From contig WTXG01000068.1 of NCBI GenBank assembly GCA_022496185.1, positions 62,001 through 126,000 on the forward strand: 64,000 nt of DNA, written 5' to 3'. The notes beneath the pieces are model-generated. The model worked only from the letters and a program-made list of their open reading frames with translations, was not told the DNA's origin and ran no database searches. Below are positions 36,753 to 49,844 of the stretch, piece after piece (position 1 is the first letter of the stretch; the number at the start of each line of letters is the position of its first letter). The stretch is from Multifurca ochricompacta. Its lineage: Eukaryota > Basidiomycota > Agaricomycetes > Russulales > Russulaceae. The translations under genes were made by a program, and so were the position numbers.

Positions 36753-39402
36753 TCATGTCGTGATACGCCACTTTGAAAGAGGTAGAGCTATGGGTAAAGG
36801 CGCATCGGAATGAATGAATGAATCAGTGTCATCGTCGTCGGTGCATAGGGCGTGCGGTGGTGCATGAACAGACCTTGTAGCCTTCGGGCGGTGGGGAGGA
36901 TGTACGCCAAGAGAAAGATGAGTCCTAATGAGAGACATACGCCGGTCGTGATGTAATAGCCGTCGCGTTCTACGACGCATCGCCCACCGGTAGCAGAACA
37001 CTGGGCCTTTCCTTGCTCGGAGACACACTCCACACCTGGAAGAAGCGCTCCTTTGTCAAGACGTCTGTGCTCTGCCTGTCGTGCTAGCGGACGCACCCTT
37101 AGAGGCCAGGGAGGTGCTGGCGTCACCTGCTTCACAGGTAGCAATGCTGAAATAGTCTAGGGCTACACGGGGACGTTGGTTCAATAAACGATATCATCAC
37201 GCGCTTTAAGGTACCTCGTAGCACGAAAAATCTAGGCCAGGTACCTCCCAGATTGGAAACGGTGTTAAGCAGCTAGTAACCAATCTAAACGATGAATCGG
37301 CGCAAAGACTGGCGGAGATGTACACACGGTGATGTACGTTCCGCCAATCATAGGGTCGGATATCCTAGCATGGAACGCACTATTGCAGACGAACTGTGTT
37401 GTGCTGCAGGGGGGAATCGGGTCTGATAGTTCGAACGGGCTTGCAAAAGAACTTACCTTGCCATCTCTCCAAGACTCCGAAACATGACTAGGAACGCAAA
37501 GAAACCAACCGATATTGGAGGCGCAGGGAAATTCCATAGGATGACAGCGGCAAGAAAAGCGAACATGAGACGTGGCCAAAAAGCCCATATCCATGGACGC
37601 AGTGGGCGATCTCCGCGCGACCAGCGTGCTATGAAATAACCGCCTACTATCTGAATAGGAAAGTCAAACAATACTGCCGCCGCAAAGTCTTCTTTGCCGA
37701 GGCCCTTTTCGACCATTTTGAGTGACGTCGCGGCATCGTGTGCCGCGAAGCCGATTTTGGAGGTGAGATGAATTAAAAGAAAGGATTGGACATCTGTGTT
37801 CAGCCATGAGCAAGCGTCGATACATAGCTGACAAAAAAAAAGGAATATACCTTTAAGTCGCGAGATGCTCCAAATCGTCTTGTAGACGTTTGTGATATTG
37901 GTTTCATCCTCTGTGAGCTCTTCCTTGCGCTGAAAAGAAGATATCTGCTTCGCTGCTTGTCGCAACAATACCGTAGGCCCGCACCTCTTTTTGAACGAAG
38001 GCCAGCCACATCGTAACAGCAAAACAAACGATGCCCCAGAACCTAAGATATGCGGTAAGAGTCAGGATGGGCGTGCCCCATCTCGCGCTAGGTTACGCGA
38101 CCGACTTCAGCAACTACGGTCTGGATTCGTGAAAGAGATTACTAGTGCACCTGAATGCCTCACTATTAAGGGCCAGGAAAACGGTGAAGGACATGAGCCA
38201 TCCTGTGGTTAGGCCGACCGTTTGGCATGTCGAGGCATACGATACGTTTTCACGTGACAATAGGGTGAGCGACCATCCTGATATACCTTAAGAACACTAA
38301 AATGACCAAAGGGCCAAGCACAAGCTTACCGTCCACCGCAATATCTAATGAAATTTGGGTCAAACTACTGTTTTGAAAAATAAAAAAAAGTAGAGAAAGC
38401 TTTCTCGAGTTCCTCACCTTGCGTGGCCGCGATGACGACGAGCAATGAAAAAATCACTGTCAACCCGTTAATATGGTCCGCCGCCTATACGAGTCAAAGC
38501 ACCAAGCACCAGGCAGCGACGGGACGAATCAACTTGGTAAGTGGTCAAGTCCCTAGAGAGTACACAGGGAGGGGGAGGGGGGGGAAGCTAGACGACGAAC
38601 GTTATCCAGATAGGCCTGAACGTTGAAGGACATCCACAGCATTATCGAGCCCAACGCGGTCTGCATGGGAATGATCCATGACCGCCGGCGCCCGATGGAG
38701 GGTAAGAAAAATGCGTCGACGAAGGGCGACCAAAGAAGTTTGAGAGAGTATGGATAACTGGATAACGAGAAGACAGCGATCTTTGAATAAGAAAGACGTT
38801 CCCGCAGGAGAAACGGCAGCGTTTCTGTTCAGTTCACATAATGTCAGTTGGCACGTGGCCACAGCCCAACCCACGCGGCGCATGAGGCATTTTAAGACGT
38901 GACGCGTACCCATGGCCAAGCCGAGCTACCAATTCATCCACCGGGTTGGATAAATGAGTTTGTTTCTGAACTTCCCTCGCGTGCATGGAGGAGGAGGAGG
39001 AGGGGGTTACTCACAGGAACACCTTGAATGAAGTCTAGTTACGAAGGGGGGGCAAATGAACCAATAACGCATCAACGGAGAGGGGGTGTCAGTGAGAAGG
39101 GGAGGGGGGGGGTGGGGGATTGGGGTGAGCGTGATCGATACCAGGACGACAGCGAACGCACAGAGAACGATTAAGAGTGCCATCCCTTTCTTATCCTCCC
39201 TCGTGAGTGCCGCCGCCTTCTTAATTACCACCTCCCCCCTTTTTACATTCGACGAACTTTCGCTATCATCAGAACCGCCGCTGTCAGACGCGTGCTCGGC
39301 ACCCGCGAGGAGCCCCATCTCTACTTCCTCCACCGTGCTCGATGCATCTTCGTCTGCACCTACGTCCACGTCCACGTCCCCGTGCCACCTTGCACTACGC
39401 AT
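36753..39402 (-). CDS. Acetyl-CoA transporter (AT-1/SLC33A1 family), copy A
   Basis: A multi-exon gene from MRSARWHGDVDVDVGADEDA to a final exon ending SKWRITT with stop at 36755-36753. The first exon is acidic and cytosolic (DREDKKG-type lead into helix 1). Further landmarks are YFIQGVP, LGLAMG, SYPYSLKLLWSP-type and RRRSWIIPMQ-type segments on the reverse strand near 38600-38930, then SKIGFAAHDAATSLKMVEKG, LGKEDFAAAVLFDFPIQIVG, AFHARISDPMIGGTY and a Cys-containing loop. The membrane helices belong to the major facilitator superfamily. In animals this carrier brings acetyl-CoA into the ER lumen for acetylation. Exons were not all delimited. It lies head-to-tail with copy B. Confidence 0.85.
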
Positions 39403-39908
39403 AAGGTGTAGTTCCTCCAGCGGGTCGGTCGAAAAAAAACACTAGCTAGAAAAGAAACTCAAATATAGGCAGTTTGGGTCGGGCAATTAGTCGGGAGGGT
39501 TGATGGGTCGGTGGCGGTGCTTCGAAAGGAAAGGATGGTATACTGTACTATACTATTCTGTTCCCTCCGCTTAGGCCCCGTTGCCCACGGTTTTTTAAGT
39601 AATATTGAACGACATGGACGATGTCTTAATACGTTCTTTCTACTGTTAGGTCACTTATATTCAAGTCCTACATAACTCCCGAGTAGTAATGTCGTCGTGA
39701 TGAATGGGAATTTACGCTGTGTGTACTCCTTTTACCAGTCAGTTACCAGTCCTGCCCGATCGCCGTGCTGCTGTGCACTCAAGTCGTACGTAGTACATCC
39801 CCGCGGCATTTTCCTTATTATGAAAGGGCAGCACCGCCCAAACCCGGTTGTATACTTGTATACTTGGACGCCCGTCCAGGCTACACATTGATTAGATATA
39901 TATTTGTA
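39403..39908. other. Intergenic between the two transporter paralogues
   Basis: Should contain the promoter of copy A and the 3' end of copy B. No distinct element was recognised. Confidence 0.4.
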
Positions 39909-42496
39909 TCATGAATAGATACGCCACTTTGCGACCGGCAGGGCTGAATATCAATATAGGTAGATTAGCTCTGATGAGCTCAGTTGATTCCAGAGCGGCT
40001 CACCTTGCAGCTTCCGTGCGGTCGGTATTATGAAGGCAACTAAAGTGATGACCCCCAGGCCCAAGCACAGTCCAGTAGTAATATAGTACCCATCCCGCTC
40101 AGTAATACAGGTGCCGCCTATTTCGGAGCACCGCGCTTTTCCTTGTTCTGAAACACATTCTGCAGCTGAGAGGAATGTGTCAACCTCTTCAACCTGTCAG
40201 TCAATCCTTAGCGCTTACCCTTCACAGTGAGCGAGGAGCCAGCTTCATTGACTTCGCACGTTGCAATACTGAAAAGATCAACAGCTAAGGGTGCGCACTC
40301 GTCATCAACAAAAAAAGCCCAAGATTGTATGCATAATTAACTCACCTTTGAGCACAAAGTACTTCGGCCAAGTTCCTCCGAGATTGGTGAAGGTGTTTAG
40401 TAACTGAGATCGGTAAGACAATGGTGTAAAGGTCATTGAGAAGACAACACACCGTCATATAAGTTCCTCCAATTGCCGGATCTGATATTCTGGTATGAAA
40501 GGCGGCAAGTCCAACGAACTGAATAGTGCTAGGAGATACACATTCACATCGACCGGTCTCGGGGTGTACTTCAAATCACTCACCTAGCGAACGATCCAAG
40601 GACCGTTTGCAACACCAGAAATGCGAAAAACCCCGTTGAAATTGGTGGTTTCGGGAACCGCCAAATAATGATAGCTCCAAGGAAGGCAAACCCGAGGCGA
40701 GGCCAAAACGCCCAAATCCATGGACGTAGTGGACGGTCACCACGTGACCAGCGCGCCGCCAAGTATCCTCCTAGAATCTGGAATGGGAAGTCGATGAGCA
40801 CTGCAACAGCAAGGTCTTCTTTGCCAAGACCCTTCTCGACCATCTTGAGAGAGGTTGCAGCGTCATGCGCCGCCCAGCCAATCTTGGCGACCAAGTACAT
40901 GAGCAGGGCGGATTGCACGTCTAGATCTAGTTAGAAGCTGGATGGGATTAATAATATCGGAGAACATACGCTTGAGCTTGATGATACTCCAAATGGTTTT
41001 GTAGACACCTGTAATGCTCGTGTCCTCATCCCTGAGCGGTTCCTTGCGCTGAAAGGAGCCATGGTCAATCCACGCGCATGCGAGCGAGGCAAGTTCATAC
41101 CTCATTTTGGAAGAATGCAAGCCAAATGGTGACGCAGAAGCAAATGATACTCCAGAAACGAAGGTACGTGCTGAGCGTCAGCACCGGAATACCCCACTTT
41201 GCGCTACGTACCAGCGATGACTGATAGGTCAAGGAAGAAACAGTCATCACTCGACATACCTGAAAGCCTCGCTGTTGAGTGCAAGAAATACAGTAAACGA
41301 GGCAAAATAGCCCGTGTTGAGACCGATTGTTTGACAGGTAGATGCGTAGGAGAGATTCTCCTCAGAGAGGAGCGTCAACGCCCAACCTGATCGACATGTA
41401 AGTGAGAAGAAGGTGGGACATGCTTGAAAGCGCACCGTCAACGGCAATGTCTACAGAAAAGCTGTAAATTAGATCATATAAACGCTCTGCTGACTCTATT
41501 ACCTACCTTGAGTGGCGGCAATAAGGACCAATGTCGTGAAAACAAATGTCAATTGTATTACATGCTCGGCTGCCTGTATTCGGCATATTAGATGAAGCGG
41601 AAACAGAAGAGTGGGGAAGTGGAGGCACGCACACTGTTCATTAAATCCTGAACTGTAAACGACATCCAAAGCATCAAGGAACCGATGATAATCTGCATTG
41701 GTATAATCCATGATTTCCTCCGGCCGACAGAGGTGAAGTACACTGCATCAACTATGGGAGACCAAAGCAACTTGAGGGAATAAGGGTATCCAGAAAGTGC
41801 AAACGTCCCAAGCTGGGAATATGAGAGGTGTTCACGTAGTATAAAAGGGATGGAGCCTGAAATCAAGCCAGTAGTTAATCACAGGAACATGGGACTTCAG
41901 AGATTGGAGTGAGTACCCAATGCCAAACCAATCTAAGTGATGCTAGTCAGACAGAAGCTCGGTGCTCTAAAAAAAAAGAGGGGGGGGGGGAGGTTGAAAA
42001 AATGTTACACACCGGAACACCCTGGATTAAGTCTACGTGAAACACCCACGCGAGGAGTGAAAAAAAAGAAGACAGTAGTTTGGTCGTGTCGTGTATGTAG
42101 AAAGAAAGGAAGCCACGTACAAAGTATACACAGTAGTACCAAAGCTCTCTTGTCCTCTAGAGACAAAGGAGCCTTGGGCTTGGCTTCTAGACGCCCGTTC
42201 TCATCCGCGAACCCTGCATCTGCGCGTCTACGCTCGTCCTCCTCGAGTAGGCTCATTTCGAGCTCCTCCGTGTCCGCACGGCTGCCTAAAGAGTGATCTA
42301 CGTCGACGTTTGCATTGCTGGAACGTATCGAGCGGGGAGTGCGCGGCGTTATTTGTATGCTATCAAGTGAAGTCGAAATACCAGGACTGAGGACAGGTGG
42401 CCTAGGCATGTCGTCTGATTCTTTGGTTGGTTGTAGGGGTTGTGGTGGTGGTGTCACTGAGGAACGGTTCTGTCGCCTGCGTTGTCGCGGGGGCAT
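39909..42496 (-). CDS. Acetyl-CoA transporter (AT-1/SLC33A1 family), copy B
   Basis: Starts MPPRQRRRQNRSSVTPPPQP with a longer basic, Pro-rich N-terminus than copy A. Short exons then give LIQGVP and IGLALG, followed by SIPFILREHLSYSQLGTFAL, SGYPYSLKLLWSPIVDAVYF and GRRKSWIIPMQIIIGSLMLW. The later part has AKIGWAAHDAATSLKMVEKG and GKEDLAVAVLIDFPFQILGG. The final exon spells LPVAKWRIYS, parallel to copy A. The same exon layout, including a last intron between LQ and A-LP, shows the two genes arose by tandem duplication. Expected location is the ER membrane, importing acetyl-CoA. No frame breaks were seen. Confidence 0.87.
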
Positions 42497-42796
42497 AAAA
42501 AAGGAAAAGATACAGATAAAGGAGAGAGGGTAAGGGTAAAGGGAGAAGGGAAACCTTAAAGGAGAGGGAGGGAGAAAAGGATATAGGGATAGAGATAGAT
42601 TGAATTGATGATTTTGGAAAGAAAGGGAAAGTCGGTTACCAATTAAAGAAAGTGTATGTGTGACCCCACGTGACAGCCACCCAAAAGTCCCAAAAAAAAA
42701 AAGTCCATCGATTTACTTAAATTTGTACTTGTACTTGTACTGTATCATGTATCGTTTTAATTGTTAACTTGCGATCAACCAGTTTCGTGTTAAAAC

Positions 42797-45700
42797 CTAA
42801 ACACCTTGATACCTTTTCATGCGGGACCTTTTCCTCTGTATTTCTCCACTTTCTCTCTCATATGTCTCCACGTCTCTCCCAATCGAGTCGCTCGATGACA
42901 TACGAGCTAAAAGCGAGGGTCCACGATATTCAGACACGCTTCCCCCTCTGTTCCTCTCCCTCTCCTTATCCTTACCTCCGCCACTCCGAGGTGCTGGTTC
43001 CCATCTTTCGTCATGCTGATTACGCCGCCCACGAGACTGGTGCCCAGCGCGCGACGATGTCGACTGCTGGATCTGAGTTAAGTCTCCAAGTGCTGCAACC
43101 GGCTTTGGAGGTAAACTTGGAGGTAATGTTAGTGGCTTCGGCCCTGTGTCACGAGGACGATCCCAGGATGCAGGCGTCGTCGTCTGCCGGTCGTCCGCAG
43201 GGGGTTTCAGCCAGCGCCCCTCAGTTGAGTTGGAGTTGGGTATCTGACGGTCCTCTCTTGAATTTGAATTTTCCCTACGTCCATCACCTGCCGGCGCACC
43301 AGGGCTTATGCTAATACCTAAAGACGGGGCTTGTGTCTGATCATAGCGGTCGTCTTGCGTCTGATATGCGCGTGAAACTGCCTCGTCTTTTATTTGCTGC
43401 CGCATTGGTGATGGAGGCTGTTGTCTGTCTCTGTCTTGTAGGGGCTCGCGGACGGTATCGCTCTCAGGTTTTGCCGATACTTTCTCATCCTTAGGTGGCC
43501 GTAATCGAGGGTGGATGTTAGAGTCCCGCGGTGTGCCGTAAGGATGTGTTGGCAGGACTGGGGGAGGTGGTGCTCCGGGCAGTCGCGTGCTCGGTGGGGG
43601 AAGGTTCAACAAAAATTCGGGCTGCCTCGGCGTCCACTCGCGAGTCATGTTGACTGGAGGGGGAAGTGGTGATGGTGGCGAAAAATTCGTTTCGGGTGGC
43701 GGACCAGAGCGGCTCTAATTCCAGGTCATACGCGATCAGCGAAGCTGTGTAAATGTCAAGTTCATCACAAACCGATCGTTCTTGCGGTGGACTATGTCTG
43801 GCGATAGACTCGCCACGGTTCCGTGGGCGATGTATCTCGGTTGGCTCCGGGGGAGGCTAAAATCGTCAAGATATGAATAACGTGGTGGTGTCGGGTTATA
43901 TGCAGACTCACAAGAATTTGGCGTTCCCTGCGTGATATAGACGCACTAGATGGCTGATGTTGGTGTCGCATTTGCTCCTGGCTAGGCGGAGCTGGACGCA
44001 GCTTGGGAGATCGCTAGTGAAGTGAGTGAGACGTTCCGTTTAAGAATACAACAACGTACAAGGGGTCGTGAAACTGCAGTGCAACACACGGGGACGGGCG
44101 GTCATCAAGACAGAAAAATATACGGAACAAGTATGCTCACCTCCGGGTTCGTCATACCTCCCAGCTGATCGGGACCTTGGAGCCGCCACGTTGGTCTGGT
44201 TTCTCGGCAGCGTCGGAGAACGTCCCTAAGCACCATGACGTCAAGACATCACTAATTCTTAAACCCGTGATGTATACCTCTCTATCACGATCAATGTGAC
44301 GCCCGCGATGCCGATGGTCTTCGACAAACTGTATATCCTGGGACGGCCCTGACAACATTGTCGACATTGATGTTGATGAAGGTATCGTATTCGTCAGTCG
44401 AGGTTCGTGATGATGTCGCGGGGATCCATCACGAGAACGCGCGCGATGATTGCCCAGATCTACGGGAGCGGATGCTATGGCAATGGTCGGTGCTGCATGC
44501 CGGCTTTCTTGCCTTCTGGGACGTGAGGTCGAAGGAATAGTATCGCGACTCGTATCGTGATAAGAAGACGTGCGATTAACCAAGTCGCGAGGGCGCACAG
44601 GCTCTTCGTATAGAGGAGCCCTCGGTCGATAAGGCGGGTCAACATCCATGCGATCCTCGCGACTAAACTTATCCGGATAGTGATGGGCGGTATCGTGACC
44701 AGAGCTTCGCCCGCGATCGAGTCGTGCCATATCTGTATCTGGATGGCGAGACGGGAAGACGTCATGGTCCCTTGGAATTGGAGGGTAGTGGCGGTGCGGG
44801 GGTGGTGCGCTGAATATAAGATATAAATGAGATGTCTCCAAGCACTTAGAAATGACACGCCTATGCTGTGGAAGGGGCATTATCTTATTTGAACCGCTCA
44901 GCGGTGGCCTGAGACCCGAATCAGAGGACGCTTCTTTGTAGCGATGGCTTTGTGGGGGCAGAGGTTCCCTTCGACGCGGTCCTGGAAATTCCAGAGGCGC
45001 GCGAATGAGACGAGCGTGAAAGGGATATGGGACAGGCTTGACATACGGTTGAGGTCATCTATAGCCCCTGTAGATTGTGGCGACGTCGAGGCTGTGGATA
45101 TTTCCTGTGGCGGGTATGTGTCTGCACCTGCATGGCCCCGGCGCACTAATGAAGGGTTGCCATCGCGATCATCCATCTTTCGGCGTTTTATAGCGTAGTC
45201 TGAATCATGTGCCTCAGAAACACCCCGTGGGCGGCGCTGTGGTAAGTCGAAGGGAGCATCACGCCTGTCGGGACCACGCAGCCTCGGGGGTGGGCTCTCA
45301 GCGCGACTTCGATAATGTGGGGGCCGTGAGTCAGGAGGATACTCTGGATAACGCGGAGGGGTGTGTCCTCGACCGTCGCGACGATTGTTAGGAGGTGACC
45401 GTGACCGCGGGCGAGGTGAAGGGGAATTGCGTCCTAGAAGATGAAACATGCAGGGAAACAGTTTTGAGAACGAGGCATGGCACATAGCATGGAAACGAAA
45501 AGGGAGAAGGCCACGATGAACACCTGCAAGTCGGTCACAGCATAGATCCAGGTATAGCTCAACCCCCAAGGCTTCTCGGGAAATAAAAATACGAGTCCTC
45601 CACCTCGGGAGGAGCAACAGGGGTGGGACGTGTTGGACATGGGACGGCATGATGTAGACAACGTACTTAAAGTCGATGATCTACCTGGACCCTGATTCTG

Positions 45701-46836
45701 GGTGTAAGGTCTCGCGAGACGATGGCGTGGTTGGTACGCCCGTTGGAAGGGTCGGGGTACCGAGAACGCTCTGCCGTCCCAGTACTACGACGAGGTGGGT
45801 CATCATAATCCCGAGGACCTTTGTCAAAAGAATCATAAGCAGGATAATCATCCCTTCGTGGAACACGGCGAGAGTTGTCATCTCTGACAGGTGAAGCGTC
45901 ACGGTCACGGAGATGAGCGCTACGAGAGTCTGGGTCATTGGACTCCCTATAGCCTGGACGGGAACGATCAACAGATTCACCCTCGGGGGATAGCTTAGAT
46001 CTTGCGCTGGGCCTGACATCACGATCTCCACTTGCGTAATCGTAATGTCTCTCTCTGTCGTCGTAGCGGAAACGTACTTCATTGTGAGACTGCGCGTGAT
46101 GTGAGTTAGGTTCCCGCCCCTCTTCATCAGAGGAGTAATGGGTATGACGGTGAGAAGAACGATAGCGGTCATCGTCCCGTCGTGGATAAGATTGACTATC
46201 TCTGTCATCAAAACCTTTTGTCCTGTCTTGATGGAGAGATTGTGGGTCTGTGGCACTAGAACCAGGATGTGTGCTAGGCGATTCGTCGGCACGCGAGTCA
46301 CGGAAACGACCTTCTCTACCGGCTCTGGTCTCTCTATCCGATAGTGAGGGCTCGTCGCCTGCTTTGATGGAGTTTCCATTAGATCGACGTTCCTTGCGAG
46401 GCATTGACATTGGACTAGCAGCGGTTGTTGAAGGCGGAACACGAAACGAAGACGAAACTACGGGCTTAGGAGGGAGTGCGTGAGTTAGCTTGGGGGTAGG
46501 TTGGCTAATTTCAAGCTGAGGAGACGGTGGAGGGGGGGTTGGTTGGATTTGATTCGTCTCTTTCTTGGTAGGAGAAATGCTGACGGAAGCACTGCGCCTG
46601 GTGACATTCTTTTTTGAGGTAGAAGTCTGAGGTTTGTCAGCGTGAGGAGTGTGGTGCTCGTTAGAACGAGCTCCATAAGCCGCAAATTCCTCCTCTTCGT
46701 CACCTCCTAAAGATACCGCGTCTTCAACATCATCGACCTCACCACCTTCTGTGGCACGGCCCATTCCTACTGAACCGCAATACGTCACTTGTTCATCTTC
46801 GTCATTCCCCCAGTCGACTTCATGATCGTCAATCAT
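42797..46836 (-). CDS. Large disordered Arg/Ser/Pro-rich protein, probably nuclear
   Basis: Several exons on the reverse strand: about 46836-45690, 45433-44898 or less, 44812-44280, a part near 44010-43750, and 43640-42797 with the stop at 42797. The start is chosen at [15 protein letters not shown] (46836), just after an acceptor-like TTTCAG in the leader. The protein is acidic at first, then a long run of RS, RD, DR and PP dipeptides ([41 protein letters not shown]). It ends [11 protein letters not shown]...[18 protein letters not shown]. Composition resembles RS-domain splicing factors, but there is no RRM or other folded domain. Function is unknown. Divergent from GMH1. Confidence 0.65.
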
Positions 46837-47202
46837 GTTGATAATGCTGGGCGGTACTGAAAGAAGATATGTCAAGTGAGGGGCGTAGCTAACATACGTT
46901 TTGTCGTTTTGTTACCAAAATTCAATTCAAAGAGGGTGGGTCATTCATGCGGAGATATGATCGTTTAAACTCCGACTATTGTCCCAAGATGTGCAATGAA
47001 TGTGCCTTGTGCAATGTTATTGAATTTGACGTGACAACCCAACGCAACTGCTCTTGTGACTGCCGTTGAAGCTAATTCGCGGTGCGTATAGATGTATCTA
47101 ATACTACATCAGAGGAACTGCATGAGTTTGTCTTAGTTTATCGTACGGCAAGCTTTCATCCTGTCTATCCCGCGCTTTCGTCGCTTCAGGGTGCACAACA
47201 AT
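46837..47202. promoter_or_regulatory. Shared upstream region of two divergent genes
   Basis: The Arg/Ser-rich gene starts leftward and GMH1 rightward from this 366-bp interval, so it should act as a two-way promoter. No TATA box was recognised. Confidence 0.4.
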
Positions 47203-48359
47203 ATGGCCCTTCTCCCCACAACCGCGAGCATGTCACAAAACGGCAGCTCATCTAGAGCACCCCAATCCGTCTCGAACAGAGTGCCAGTCATCTTTCGAAG
47301 GTTACTTAAGCTCCAGCAAATGGTGCGTGGGTGCCTTGTCTGCTTATTCCGTTTGTCTGACGAGATAATGCGGTAGGATTTCGAACTCGCCGCCTGGCAA
47401 CTAACCTACCTCTGTATTTCACCAAAGAGAGTGTGCGTCTTCCGCTTGTTACTTTTCTAGGCCTGGTGGGTCGCGCGCTAACTTGCCCCGAAGGTATCGG
47501 AATGTGTATTTCATAAACGTCTGTGCACACAAATCTTTTCCTATTCTCTCGCACGACTTATACATTTGATAAAGAAACAAAAAATACATGGGCAAGAGAC
47601 GATCCAGCCATCTTGATTTTGATGACCGGTGGCATGCTTGGTGAATTCTCTGTGTGCACCAATTTTTTGCATCCCGGTACCTAATATCTTTCTAGGCGCA
47701 GCCATAGCCTGGTCCGTAGTGTGGTCTTACAGCCTATACGACGCTCTTCGACTAGCGTTTCTCATGGTATTCCGAGATTTTCTCCTTGTTGGAGTCATCT
47801 CTGCCACTTTATTGTGGTAAGGTTTACCCGCGTAGACCACTCATCTCCTATTGACAGACATTTCAGGCTCTTCGCTAATCGTGCCCTTCTTTCGCCACCG
47901 TCCCACTCAACGCCGGCGGATACAGCTGTTGAATGGGCTTACGCCTTCGATGTCCATACCAACGCATTCTTCCCACTTTATCTCACCCTTTATGTTGCAC
48001 AACTTTTTCTCGTTCCCGTCATTTTGAAGACAAATTGGGTGTGCTTATGGGTTGGGAATACGTTCTATCTAGTTGCGTGAGTTTGAGTAAACTTGACGTT
48101 CCTTTGTGCATTGCTTTACCCGCGACCCAGATTCGCACAGTACGTCTATGGCGTCTACTTGGGGCTCAACGGTGAGTGTGTGCCAGCGTTAAGCGCAAAG
48201 GCGTTGATCCGTTAGTCTGACTCATGCCTAGCTTTGCCATTCCTGATACGGACAGAGCTGCTTCTCGCACCGCTGCTACCATTATTTGTAGGGTACATCA
48301 TATCGCTGCTCGGGTTCAATGTTGGCCGATGGGTGCTTAATGCATACTACGGGTTATGA
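47203..48359 (+). CDS. GMH1: GMH1/UNC-50 family Golgi membrane protein (one base apparently missing)
   Basis: Exons are 47203-47322, 47377-47432, 47494-47518, 47575-47640, 47696-47816, 47867-48076, 48131-48171 and 48232-48359. Family hallmarks are FRRLLKLQQMDFELAAWQLT, YLCISPKRVYRNVYF, then HKQTKNTWARDDPA, GAAIAWSVVWSYSLYDALRL, VEWAYAFDVHTNAFFP and LLGFNVGRWVLNAYYGL. UNC-50 proteins are five- to six-pass Golgi proteins involved in receptor trafficking and ARF-GEF recruitment. In the 25-nt third exon TATTTCATAAAC lacks one base relative to YFHK. Using the upstream donor (after AGA at 47430) keeps an open frame but changes the local sequence to RVSECVFHKQ. Confidence 0.9.
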
Positions 48360-48718
48360 TCGCCTTTCATATTAACTATGTGGCTCCACATACCCGAACA
48401 ATACACTCCAACCAAATGCCAAATGAAGGAACGAGGACCCCCACGGCATAGACTGACACGTGATAACATGATCATCAACCCGCGCTGCTGCTCTGTTAGC
48501 GTTAATTATTGGGTCGGTAGTTGACCCAAAAACAATACGTAAACGTAGTGGCTCCTTACCGCACGCTTGTATAAACTCAGATACCCATTATATTATGGAG
48601 TGCCCTCACCTGGCCGTTCCGTTTGGTGGTCCTCACGGCCTAGCTTGTTCGCATGGTTGCACAGAGAAACGAAACAGTGTTGCTATCGGTCGTGTCCCGC
48701 CAGATAGCCACCAATCCT
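48360..48718. other. Intergenic, no gene seen
   Basis: Between GMH1 and the P450 relic. An upstream part of the relic may once have extended here, but no P450 sequence is recognisable. Confidence 0.4.
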
Positions 48719-49420
48719 AGCGCCAATGGAAGACGAACCCCACAACGAGCTTGTCAAAGTAGCTGCTGCATCGCTGTATTCAGGTGACAACCTTACTCTG
48801 TTGAGTTTTGCTCATTGCTCATGAAATCCCCTTCCGAAGCTGGTTCCGACACCGTTCGTGTAGCCCATAGCTGTTCTGAACGTTGATCGAATGGGGTGTT
48901 AAATAGATGCCAATTTCGCTTCTGGGATTCTTCCTTGCCATGCTGATTCACCTGGACGTCCAGCAGCGTGCCCAGCGCAGGGTCGATGTCTTGCTTGGGT
49001 TACCGTCCTCCTCTGTAGACTACCGATTGTCCTCCACAGAAGCTACCGTACATACGAGCGGTGGTGAAAGAGACGTGGGGTTGAAATCCTTCCGTAATCT
49101 TCACGTTCACAACGCATGAGGTTTCCCGGGCCGCCAACACGGATGATATGTAGGCATGGCTTATCGTATCACTCGTCTACCCGCGGAATATTAAAGGTTA
49201 GAATCAGGCCTGCTGATTCGGGAATACTTCATGACGAGAAGACATACCCGTCACCGTTTCGCTTCCAGCATGAGATGTTCCTGGATGCAGCTAAGATGTA
49301 TAATCTTGGATACATTAATTTGGGCGCAGGTACCCGACGCCTTTCTCATGACAGGCGGCTGTCCAAACGCGCTCTATAATATGTCCGGCCATGCACCTCG
49401 CAGAAGCCTCCGCTGGAAGG
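48719..49420 (+). pseudogene. Cytochrome P450 pseudogene (I-helix to late region only)
   Basis: Recognisable P450 pieces lie in different frames. They are NELVKVAAASLYS, then after an intron-like gap AGSDTV (the I-helix oxygen-binding AGxDT motif), then GFFLAMLIHLDVQQRAQRRV, a K-helix relic VVKETWG followed by a stop, and later GILHDEKTYPSPFRFQ. In functional P450s the K helix is ExxR; here it is ETWG, so the arginine is lost. Many stops follow, the haem-binding cysteine region is not recognisable and the N-terminal half is missing. Another P450 gene starts at 63647. Confidence 0.8.
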
Positions 49421-49556
49421 CATAGGATACCGTAGGGCGCGACGTTTGGAGTCTAATTTGCCTTCCTAAGCCGTTCAAATCCCCGGAAATGGAAGCGATG
49501 ACTCTTCGGGAAAGAGTCCAGCACGTACGTACGGGTACATACGATACGGATTGCCT

Positions 49557-49587
49557 GTGATTGGATTGGATTGGATTGGATTGGATT
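49557..49587 (+). repeat. (GGATT)n microsatellite
   Basis: About five to six tandem GGATT units between the P450 relic and the nuclease gene. Confidence 0.85.
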
Positions 49588-49844
49588 ATACCAAAAAGGG
49601 AAGAAAAAGACGAACGTGCAACAGTGACAGTAGGCTTTAAATATTTATATTTATTTTGGCAACAACTTTGAATGTAAATGAACAAATGGCGTAGAACCGT
49701 GCCAAATTTAGGTACTCACCCACATTGGGTCTTGCCAGTTCTCAATTTGGCTGCTCCTCCTCGTCCGGCTATCGGCATTGCTATGGGCCCAAATGTATAT
49801 AAGAACCCTTCTTTCACCTCCCTCACAGCTTTACCACAGAAACC

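Noticed and set aside
43640..43780. A frameshift in the Arg/Ser-rich gene between WSATRNEFF and MTREWTPRQ
   Set aside because: A GT-AG intron beginning at GTGATGAAC and ending CCCTCCAG can join the frames in phase, so no frameshift is required.
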